Part shown: in pieces, positions 8,273 to 15,582 of the stretch
How positions within the stretch are numbered: the first letter of the stretch is position 1
How the letters are laid out: each line of letters opens with the position of its first letter
Origin: Deltaproteobacteria bacterium
GTDB lineage: Bacteria; Myxococcota_A; UBA9160; JAJDAL01
Length of the DNA: 64,000 bases
Direction of reading: 5' to 3'
NCBI GenBank assembly: GCA_029261875.1
Contig: JAJDAL010000049.1
Coordinates: 62,001-126,000 of the forward strand
Notes under the pieces: generated by a model
Told to the model about the DNA's origin: nothing
The model's input: the letters and a program-made list of their open reading frames with translations, nothing else
The model's database searches: none
Made by a program: the position numbers and the translations under genes

Positions 8273-9492
8273 GGTCGCGGTCGAAGGAGTCGGCGGCTGG
8301 CGCGGCGGTGCCTGGCGGCCGAGAGTGCGGCCACGGACGCCAGGCCGCCGAACCATTCGGGAAGTCCGGGCATTTGGAGCGCGCCGGGCGCCGAGGACAA
8401 CAGCAGGCTCGCAATGCAGACCGCGAGGGCAGCGTAGGAAACGGGCGTGCGCCGCGCGAAGAACCCCACTGGCGCCAACAGCCCCGCAATCCAGAGCGCG
8501 TCGAACAACCGAAGCGTCCCGGCGCGGAGTCCTTCCGGGTAATAGAGCAGCGCCCAGCCTCGACCGGCGCTGTAGCCGAGATTGCAGCGAATCGCGTCGT
8601 CGACACCGAGGCAGCTTGCGGCTCCGTCTCGTCCATAGGTGATGCGAATCGGTTCCCCGGGAACGACGTTCGCCATGGCGCCGTGGACCCGCAGGTCGGG
8701 TCGGTCCAGCGCGAGTGTGTCGGCCCTTCGCCGATTGCGAACCACCAGGTCGACGCCTTGGACGCCCAACAGAAATATTTCGCGTTGGGCATTGTCGTAG
8801 ACGCTGAAGACGGGGGCCAGCTGCGCGGGTGGATTCCCGGCTTTGGCATCCACCACGACGGGCCCGCCATTCAGCAACAAGCGACGCAACTGCTCGGGAA
8901 ACTCGAACGCTTCGTGGCCCACCGCTTCCGTCGAGACGAGTACCGAGTCGACGCTCCCGTCGTAGTGCCCGAGATGGCCGAGATCCGCCGTCCATTGGCC
9001 GTAGTAGATCGAGTGGGGGAAAGAGGGGACGAGGAGCAAGCTGGTGGCGAACAGTGCAGCGCCGAACGCGAGGCTCGCAGCGAGTGCGCAGCGTTCGGCA
9101 GGGCGGGTTCGCAATCGGACGTTGCGTCGGCCACGCTTCAGCAACGCGTGGCCGAACACGGCGCCCAGGAAATTCGCCGGGGGATCGATCGCGCTCGGGT
9201 AGCGCCCCGGAATCATCCACTGCAGGAACTCGATCGAAAGCGTCACGGCGATGGCGAGGATCCAGGTGCGGCGCGACTGGTTCCAAATCAGAAAAGAGGC
9301 TGCACCGAGGGGTACGAAGAGCAGGAAGTTTGCGCCGAGGTCTGCGAGCCAGCGGTCGCCCGCGATCCAACGCCAGGCAGAAGTGTCAACGCCCGAATCA
9401 CCTACGTATTGCGGTGCGAGGGTGAGCCAGGCCGCCGCGGTCAAGCTGGCGACGAGAAGTCCGATCCCCGCGTTGCGGCGCGCGCGTTTCAC
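8269..9492 (-). CDS. VanZ-like integral membrane protein with extra soluble domain
   Basis: A 407-residue membrane protein. Residues 8-130 form a VanZ-like block of hydrophobic helices with LGANFLLFVPLGAASF and the conserved IEFLQW motif. A soluble region follows (about 165-310, with a concanavalin-like flavour: HYDGSVDSVLVST, HGAMANVVPGEPIRITYG), then two more membrane segments near the C-terminus. VanZ-family proteins are linked to glycopeptide tolerance and envelope glycan processing, but biochemical roles are mostly unknown. Start is GTG within a GTGA overlap with the PHP gene; the stop overlaps the glycosyltransferase start in the same way. The soluble insert is longer than in simple VanZ proteins (about 160 residues), so this is a multi-domain version. 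Confidence 0.75.
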   Translation of the reverse strand: MKRARRNAGIGLLVASLTAAAWLTLAPQYVGDSGVDTSAWRWIAGDRWLADLGANFLLFVPLGAASFLIWNQSRRTWILAIAVTLSIEFLQWMIPGRYPSAIDPPANFLGAVFGHALLKRGRRNVRLRTRPAERCALAASLAFGAALFATSLLLVPSFPHSIYYGQWTADLGHLGHYDGSVDSVLVSTEAVGHEAFEFPEQLRRLLLNGGPVVVDAKAGNPPAQLAPVFSVYDNAQREIFLLGVQGVDLVVRNRRRADTLALDRPDLRVHGAMANVVPGEPIRITYGRDGAASCLGVDDAIRCNLGYSAGRGWALLYYPEGLRAGTLRLFDALWIAGLLAPVGFFARRTPVSYAALAVCIASLLLSSAPGALQMPGLPEWFGGLASVAALSAARHRRASRRLLRPRP

Positions 9493-11444
9493 GGAAGGGG
9501 TGACCGGAAGAAGATCGGACTCGACCAGGCCAGTCCCCCGTCTCGCTGGGTGATGCGCACGTAGACGTATTCGCCGGGGGCGATGGCGTCGAGGGTGTGG
9601 GACCAGGAAAGCTCTCTTTCCCCAGCGAGTTCGACGCGGATTGCGATTTCTCCACTGCGAATGACCTCGAGCTGCGAGAGCGGAGCGGGCGCCGCCACGG
9701 TGACGTGCAATTCACCGTTGCGCGGTTCCGCCCACTCGACCTGGGATCCCATTTCCGCGTCGTCGATTTGCATGCGAAGCAGGATTCGCGGCCCACTGGT
9801 CGCATAGGTGCGCCGGGCGCGCAGGGCTTCGAGTACGCCCTCGCGGGTGCGGGCTTCGCTCCAGATCCCCGCCAGCCCTCCGGTGGGGGAGGCGAGGTGG
9901 GCCAGGCCCGGGTGCCCGTCGTGGCTGTCGCCACTGCCCACGAAGCCGAGCACCGTTCCCCGGTCGAGCACATCGCGCACGAAGTTGCCGGGAATGGGGC
10001 TGTAGATCCGCGCTGGCGAATCGAGAGCTTCGCTGCTGCCGTGAACGGAAACGATTTCGGTGACGGGTTCGAAGCGCGGGTGCGGTGCGATGTTCCAGTT
10101 GGTCGCGACCGGGCCGCCGGCGGAATGATGGGCCAGGGTGATGGCGTCTCGGTCGTCGAGACCGCGCCAGAGTTCTTCGGGCGTGTCGTAGCGCGGATCC
10201 ACGGAACTCAGAATCGGGCCGTCGTTTTCGAAATAGAGTACGTGGCGATGTCCGTGGACCCAGTTCGTCCATTCGAAGCCCAACAACGCCACGAAATCTC
10301 CCGGTTGATGAAAGCGTTTCACGGCGTCGCGGATCTCCTCCCACATTTCCGGCGTTGCATCGAGGAAGGGCATCCCCCAGTGGTCGTGATCCGTCAGCGC
10401 CACCACATCGAGTCCGGCCGCGTCGCGCGCATAGGCGAAGTAGTCGTGGGCGGAACCGGTTCCGTCCGAAAGGCTCGTGTGTCCGTGAAGGTCGGCCCAC
10501 AGGAGTCGCGGAGCGCCGTCCGCCACGATCATGGGGTTGCTTTCGCCCTGCAGGCCGGACGCGGTTGCCGCACGCAAGCGGTACACGCCTTCGGAGCGAA
10601 TGCGGACCGGAAACGCCGTCGTCCCGGAATCCGCGGGTCCGAGCGTGACGGTGCTGGGATGCAGGATCCCGGGCCCCAGCGATTCGAATTCCAGGGCGCC
10701 GTCGTAGGGGATGCCGGCGTTGCCCTCGCGGTCGAGGATGGCGACCGTGGCGCGCACGCGATCGCCGGGCCGCGCCGTACTGGGAAGGGCGATGACGACT
10801 CGTGCGGGAGCGCTGGGCAAGACATCCACGCGCGGCGGGTCGGGAACGAGTTGACGCACACCGTCGCCGTCGCCGTCGACGGCGAACCAGAAGGGCGAGC
10901 CGCGTTCGGCGAAACGGTCGCTCGACGCTTTCGCAGGACCGGCGCCGTAGACGATGCGAATCGTTTCCCCCGGCGCCATGGCGCGACCGATAACGCGAAT
11001 CGCCAGCAATTGTTGGTCCACGGCGAGGGCTTCGATTTCGAGTCCAAGGGCTTCCGTGGTGACCTCCGTGTAGCCGGGCGCTTCGGGGTATCGGGTTTGC
11101 GGCGCGGACCAATTCCAGAAGGGCGAAACCTGCAGAAAGATCACGCCTTCGGGGGCGATGCCCAATTCGCCGGCTTCGTACACGAAGGTCCAGCGACCCG
11201 GACTGCGAACCGCGATGCGCGTGGGACCGGCGTCGAGGCGCGCACGACCGCCGCCGTCCGAGGGGTGACGCGCGGCCTCGAGATCCGCGCGCAGGTCGGC
11301 GACCAGCGCGGGTTGGGCGTTGGGCGCACCCTCCATGGGGGTCGTGTCCGCAGCTTTCGGGGGCGGATCCGCCGTTTCGCCGCAGGCTGCGAAGAGGCCC
11401 AGGGTGATGGCCAGGGTGAGCGTTTGTGCCGTGGGTCGGTTCAC
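9489..11444 (-). CDS. Lipoprotein with C-terminal PHP/CehA-type metallohydrolase domain
   Basis: A 651-residue predicted lipoprotein: signal sequence with lipobox LFAAC (Cys21). The first 270 residues are beta-rich, including an Ig-like stretch (RVRATVAILDREGNAGIPY). From about residue 310 a PHP-type phosphoesterase domain begins, with metal-binding motifs WADLHGHTSLSDG, ALTDHDHWG, ALLGFEWTN and SGDSHDGHPG. The overall plan matches DUF3604/CehA-McbA-like metallohydrolases. The GTG start, inside GTGA with the carboxyltransferase stop, is preferred because it places the signal peptide at the N-terminus; the frame upstream is shadow. It would act in the periplasm on a phosphoester or other ester. 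Substrate is unknown. Confidence 0.78.
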   Translation of the reverse strand: MNRPTAQTLTLAITLGLFAACGETADPPPKAADTTPMEGAPNAQPALVADLRADLEAARHPSDGGGRARLDAGPTRIAVRSPGRWTFVYEAGELGIAPEGVIFLQVSPFWNWSAPQTRYPEAPGYTEVTTEALGLEIEALAVDQQLLAIRVIGRAMAPGETIRIVYGAGPAKASSDRFAERGSPFWFAVDGDGDGVRQLVPDPPRVDVLPSAPARVVIALPSTARPGDRVRATVAILDREGNAGIPYDGALEFESLGPGILHPSTVTLGPADSGTTAFPVRIRSEGVYRLRAATASGLQGESNPMIVADGAPRLLWADLHGHTSLSDGTGSAHDYFAYARDAAGLDVVALTDHDHWGMPFLDATPEMWEEIRDAVKRFHQPGDFVALLGFEWTNWVHGHRHVLYFENDGPILSSVDPRYDTPEELWRGLDDRDAITLAHHSAGGPVATNWNIAPHPRFEPVTEIVSVHGSSEALDSPARIYSPIPGNFVRDVLDRGTVLGFVGSGDSHDGHPGLAHLASPTGGLAGIWSEARTREGVLEALRARRTYATSGPRILLRMQIDDAEMGSQVEWAEPRNGELHVTVAAPAPLSQLEVIRSGEIAIRVELAGERELSWSHTLDAIAPGEYVYVRITQRDGGLAWSSPIFFRSPLP

Positions 11445-12994
11445 GGGCGCGCGGTGTATTGGCGCGGACCCAATTGTTGGCGCAGGCCCGGCGTGACCCA
11501 TTCCAGCCAATCACAAAGGGCGCGCCGCGTATCGCGCGGGTCGATCACGTCGTGGACCGCAAAGTTCTCCGCCGCGGCATAGGGATCGCGTCGACCCGCC
11601 ATGGCGGCTTCGAGCTCCGCGCGTTTGGCGTCCGGGTCCGGGGCTTCGGCGATCTCGCGCCGAAACGCGACCGCCACGCCGCCCTCGACCGGAAGGGCAC
11701 CGCGTTCGGCGGAGGGCCATGCGAGCACATAGGCGTCGGGGCCGAAGTGCGCCGCGGCGGCGACGCCGTAGGCCTTGCGGACGATCACCGACGCCCAGGG
11801 AATGCTCGATTGCACGACCGCGAGCAGGGCGCGGGTGCCGTGGCGAATGGTCGCCGTGCGTTCGGCATCGGGACCGATCATGAAGCCAGGTTCGTCCACC
11901 AGGGCGATGACGGGCAGGTGGAAGGTGTCGCAGAGTTCTGCGAAGCGGCGCACCTTCTGCGCTCCGTCGGCCGTCATGGCGCCGGCATAGAAGCGACAAT
12001 CGTTGGCCCAGATGCCCACTGGATGGCCGTTCAAGCGCGCCAGGGCGGTGATTTGCGAGCGCCCGAAGCGCGCCCCCATTTCGAAGAAACTGCCGCGATC
12101 GACCACCAGCTCCGCGAGTCGGCGCCCGTCGTAGACCTTTCGGCGTTCGCGCGGAATGATCGACAGAAGTTCTTCCTCCCGGCGCGCGGGGTCGTCTTCG
12201 GTCGGGGTTCGCGGCGGGACTTCCCAGACGTTCGGCGGCAGGTAAGCGAGGAAGCGCCGAACCAGCGCAAAGGCCTCCGCCTCGTCGGCCGCGACGTTGT
12301 CCACGACACCGGATCGCAGGTGGACCGCGGCGCCTCCCAGTTCCTCCTTGCTGAGGGATTTGCCCAGGGCGCGTTCCACCAGGGCCGGTCCGCCGATCAT
12401 GACCTGGGAAGATTCGGCGGTCATGACGGAGAAATGCGACGCCACGAGTCGCGCGGCGGGGAAACCCGCCACCGCACCCAATGCGGCGGACACCACCGGG
12501 ACGGAACCCAGCGCGCGACCCAGGGAGATGAAGCGATGGGTCGAGTAGACGGGGTCGCCACCGCGCACGCGTTTGCCCGCCGGGCCCGTCACGCTGCCTC
12601 CGGCGCCTTCGAGAAAGCGCACCAGGGGCAGGCGATATTGGATCGCCAGGTCTTCGGCGAACACACTCTTGCGCAGGCCCGCCGGCGAAGGCGACCCCCC
12701 ACGCTGGGTGAAGTCTTCGCCGCCGATCACGCAGGGGCGCCCGTCGACGCGCCCGATTCCCAATACGTAGTTGGCGGGTGCGAACGCCGTCAGGTTCCCG
12801 TCGTCGTCGATTTCCGAGTGACCGGCGATCGGTCCCTGCTCGCGGAAGCTCTCCGCATCCACCAGGCCTTCGATGCGCTCGCGGACGGTCAGGCGTTGTT
12901 TGGCGTGTTGTTTGGCGACGGCTTCGGGGCCGCCGTGTTCGAGGGCGCGCCGGCGGCGTTCCTCGATGCCTTCGACTTCGGGTTTCCAGCTCAC
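11441..12994 (-). CDS. Acyl-CoA carboxylase carboxyltransferase subunit (PccB/MccB type)
   Basis: A 517-residue carboxyltransferase, the normal size for the beta subunit of propionyl- or methylcrotonyl-CoA carboxylase. It has two crotonase-like halves: GGEDFTQRGGSPSPAG and ALGAVAGFPAA in the first, and GIWANDCRFYAGAMTADGAQKVRRFAELCD, VDEPGFMIGPDAE, and KAYGVAAAAHFGPDAYVLAWPSAERGA in the second. It transfers carboxyl from carboxybiotin to an acyl-CoA. No biotin carboxylase or carrier gene is in the window, so the partner must be elsewhere. The GTG start gives VSWKPEVEGIEERRRRALEHGG, the family's usual opening. It is the first gene of the chained operon that continues through PHP, VanZ and glycosyltransferase. 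Substrate class cannot be set. Confidence 0.88.
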   Translation of the reverse strand: MSWKPEVEGIEERRRRALEHGGPEAVAKQHAKQRLTVRERIEGLVDAESFREQGPIAGHSEIDDDGNLTAFAPANYVLGIGRVDGRPCVIGGEDFTQRGGSPSPAGLRKSVFAEDLAIQYRLPLVRFLEGAGGSVTGPAGKRVRGGDPVYSTHRFISLGRALGSVPVVSAALGAVAGFPAARLVASHFSVMTAESSQVMIGGPALVERALGKSLSKEELGGAAVHLRSGVVDNVAADEAEAFALVRRFLAYLPPNVWEVPPRTPTEDDPARREEELLSIIPRERRKVYDGRRLAELVVDRGSFFEMGARFGRSQITALARLNGHPVGIWANDCRFYAGAMTADGAQKVRRFAELCDTFHLPVIALVDEPGFMIGPDAERTATIRHGTRALLAVVQSSIPWASVIVRKAYGVAAAAHFGPDAYVLAWPSAERGALPVEGGVAVAFRREIAEAPDPDAKRAELEAAMAGRRDPYAAAENFAVHDVIDPRDTRRALCDWLEWVTPGLRQQLGPRQYTARP

Positions 12995-13275
12995 ACGGGC
13001 AGTGTAGGAAAGCTGTTCGCTGGCGTCGTTGCGGTGGGGGAAGGAAGTGAACGGAGCGACGGAGATCGGGGGTGCGGTTCGATTCCGCCGCTCCACTCGT
13101 GTGCCCCAGCGGATGTGTTCCGCCGGGGTCCTCGCGAGAGGTCCTGGCGGTAGTGCGGGGCTGGCAAGTTTTGTGACCGCGCGGTTGCGCACGGCCCTCA
13201 CCGATGCGCAGAAACCCGCCGATTCGGGACGATTGTCTGCCGAAATCCCCGGGTCGTTGTGGTATGTAACGAGCC

Positions 13276-14655
13276 TTGAAAGAACCCACGCCCCGCAGCT
13301 CGACCGCCGATGTCATTCCGATTTCGCGCGTCCGTTTGGCCAAACGGAGCCGACTCGGAAAATACCGCCTGGAGCGGCGGATCGGGCACGGTGCGTTCGC
13401 CGACGTGTGGAAGGCCCGGGATACGGTGGTCAATCGCGATGTCGCGTTGAAAATCGCATTGCCCGAAGTGGTTTCGGAATGGGGTCGGGCCGCCATCGAA
13501 TACGAGGCCCGCATTGCCGGCCGGCTGGATCACCCGAACGTGGCCGTGATTCGAAATGCGGATTGGATCGAGGGCCGCTTCGTGATGGCAACGGATCTCG
13601 CGAAGGCCAACCTGGCGGATTATCGCGGTGCCCGGCGCTCGCCCCGAATCGCGTTGCAGATCATTCGCGACGTGGCGGCCGGGCTCGCCCACGCCCATTC
13701 CCAGCGCATCATGCATCGGGATGTGAAGCCCGAGAACATCTTGATCTTCGATGACGGCCACGCCGCGCTCACGGATTTCGGCGTATCGCGCTTCGCCCGC
13801 AAGCCAAATCAGACCTACACCGAGGCCGGTACCTTGGGATACCTCGCTCCCGAGCAGGCCTACGGCCGGCCCCGTCTGGGTTCCGACGTGTTCTCTCTGG
13901 GATTGATCGGCTACGAGCTGCTCACGGGTGTGCTTCCCACCTGGCCCTTCACCTGGCCGCCGGAAGGTTACAAGGCGTTTCACAGCAAGGTTCCGAAGCC
14001 CCTGCAGGCCATCTTGCGCAAGGCCGCGGAGTTCGACCCGCGCCGCCGCTACGGCGACGGTGAGGAATTCCATGCGGCCCTCGAGCGCAGCTTCGAGAAG
14101 TTGGAGGTCGAAAAACCGCGCCGCGTACGCCGACGGCGCGCCAAGGCGGCGCCTTCGCCCTTGTCCGTTCAGGCGGCCCAATTTCGTCGCCACCACGGCG
14201 CGGCCCTGGGGATGCGGTACGCCTGCCATCGCTGCGATGGACCCATCGCGGAAACCATGAGCGTGTGTCCCTGGTGTGGTTCCAAGGAGAATTCCTTTCG
14301 GACCATTACGAGCTTTCCCCTGGTGTGTCCGGAGTGCGAACGGGGGGTGAAGCCCGAATGGACCGCATGCCCCTGGTGCTATGCGGGGCGCTTCGAAGGC
14401 AACGGACGCGCGCCCAGGACCGATGCCAAAGCCGAGCGAAATTGCACCAAGCGCGGGTGTGAGGGCCAGCTTCAACCCTTCATGCGCTTTTGCCCACAAT
14501 GCAAGCAGAAGCCGCGCCGCGCCTGGACCCATCCAGACCTTCCGGACCGCTGTCCGCGTTGCCGTTGGGGCGTTTCGCGCGAATACTGGCGCTATTGCCC
14601 CTGGTGCGGCCGTCCCGAGCGCAGCGCCGGTTCGTACCGAAAACACCGCTCCTAG
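13276..14655 (+). CDS. Ser/Thr protein kinase with four C-terminal zinc ribbons
   Basis: A 459-residue Hanks-type kinase. Visible motifs: glycine loop GHGAFADVW (37-45), catalytic Lys59 in VALKIA, catalytic loop HRDVKPEN (147-154), DFG (167-169) and APE (191-193), so the kinase should be active. After a basic linker (RRVRRRRAK, 282-290) the C-terminus carries four CxxC pairs-of-pairs: C317/C320 with C331/C334, C351/C354 with C365/C368, C390/C395 with C406/C409, and C426/C429 with C441/C444, i.e. four rubredoxin-like zinc ribbons. No transmembrane segment, so it is cytoplasmic and may bind nucleic acid or protein through the ribbons. The TTG start is taken because the kinase domain begins soon after; no strong ribosome site is visible. 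Confidence 0.88.
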   Translation: MKEPTPRSSTADVIPISRVRLAKRSRLGKYRLERRIGHGAFADVWKARDTVVNRDVALKIALPEVVSEWGRAAIEYEARIAGRLDHPNVAVIRNADWIEGRFVMATDLAKANLADYRGARRSPRIALQIIRDVAAGLAHAHSQRIMHRDVKPENILIFDDGHAALTDFGVSRFARKPNQTYTEAGTLGYLAPEQAYGRPRLGSDVFSLGLIGYELLTGVLPTWPFTWPPEGYKAFHSKVPKPLQAILRKAAEFDPRRRYGDGEEFHAALERSFEKLEVEKPRRVRRRRAKAAPSPLSVQAAQFRRHHGAALGMRYACHRCDGPIAETMSVCPWCGSKENSFRTITSFPLVCPECERGVKPEWTACPWCYAGRFEGNGRAPRTDAKAERNCTKRGCEGQLQPFMRFCPQCKQKPRRAWTHPDLPDRCPRCRWGVSREYWRYCPWCGRPERSAGSYRKHRS

Positions 14656-14658
14656 GCT

Positions 14659-15570
14659 TCAGGTCTTGCGCTGGGCCGTGCGGCGCGCTTCGAGTTCTTC
14701 GAGGCTGCGCGGCCAGTCGGACTTGAGGAGTCGCGACAGGGCGCGGTCGGCCAGCAGCTTTCCGTCGGTTTGGCACGGCGCGCAATAATTCGTTTCGTTG
14801 GACGCGTAGACGATGCGTTGGACCGGCGCACCACAACGGGGACACGCTTCCTTGTAGCGGCCGTGGACCGCCATCTCGGGTCGGAAGGCCGTGACTTTGT
14901 CGGGGAACCCAGCGCCCAGCTGTGCCCGCAGCCGGTCGGTCCATTCGACCAGGGTTTCGCGGGTCGCTTCGAACAAACGCGCGACCTCCTCGTCGTCCAG
15001 TTTTTGGGAAAGGCGAATCGGCGAAAGCCGCGCGCGATGCAGAATTTCATCGGAATAGGCGTTTCCGATCCCGCTGAAGAGGTGTGGATCCGTCAAGCAA
15101 CGCTTCAGGGTGTGGTTCTCGCTTCGCAGGACTTCCCCGAATCGTTCCCGAGTCGCTTCGAGGACCTCCAATCCGCCCGGGTCGAGGGACGCCAAATCGC
15201 TTTCGCCGGCGATGACGTAGAGCTGGGCGCGGCGCTTCGTGCCCGCCTCGGTCAATACGAGGGTGCCGTTGGCGAACGCAAAGGCCGCCAGGGCGTTCCG
15301 GCCCGCGGGCTTCGTGCCAGCGGGCCGCCAGCGCAAACGTCCGGCGATCATCAAGTGCAGTACGAGGAAAAGGTCGTCTTCGAGGACGAAAACGATGCGC
15401 TTGCCCATGCGCCGAAAGCCCAGGATGCGCTTTCCCACGGCCTCCGCGGGGGTGGGCTTGACGGTCCGCAAGAGCGACGGGCCTTGGATGCGAAGGCCTT
15501 CGAGGACCTGACCACCGGCATGTCGCTCGAGGGCTTCGATGTAGACCGCGATGTCGGGGAGTTCCGGCAT
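14659..15570 (-). CDS. Formamidopyrimidine-DNA glycosylase / endonuclease VIII family (Fpg/Nei)
   Basis: A 303-residue base-excision repair glycosylase/AP lyase. The mature N-terminus PELPD supplies the catalytic Pro2 and Glu3. The helix-two-turn-helix region has [11 protein letters not shown] (about 166-176), and a zinc finger with CPRC and CAPC is near residues 242-267. The C-terminus runs about 30 residues past the zinc finger ([19 protein letters not shown]), longer than E. coli Fpg, in which the zinc finger ends the protein. It removes oxidised purines or pyrimidines; which of the two cannot be told. It lies 12 bases downstream of the SbcC-like gene on the same strand, so it is the last gene of a DNA-repair operon. 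Its stop is three bases from the convergent kinase stop. Confidence 0.9.
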   Translation of the reverse strand: MPELPDIAVYIEALERHAGGQVLEGLRIQGPSLLRTVKPTPAEAVGKRILGFRRMGKRIVFVLEDDLFLVLHLMIAGRLRWRPAGTKPAGRNALAAFAFANGTLVLTEAGTKRRAQLYVIAGESDLASLDPGGLEVLEATRERFGEVLRSENHTLKRCLTDPHLFSGIGNAYSDEILHRARLSPIRLSQKLDDEEVARLFEATRETLVEWTDRLRAQLGAGFPDKVTAFRPEMAVHGRYKEACPRCGAPVQRIVYASNETNYCAPCQTDGKLLADRALSRLLKSDWPRSLEELEARRTAQRKT

Positions 15571-15582
15571 GGCGGGAGGAGT

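Noticed and set aside
13053..13094. tRNA-like 3' end (GGTTCGATTCC followed by CGCTCC, with GGAGCG upstream)
   Set aside because: Only about 30 bases lie between the pairing segments, too short for D- and anticodon arms, and no anticodon loop or full acceptor pairing is found.
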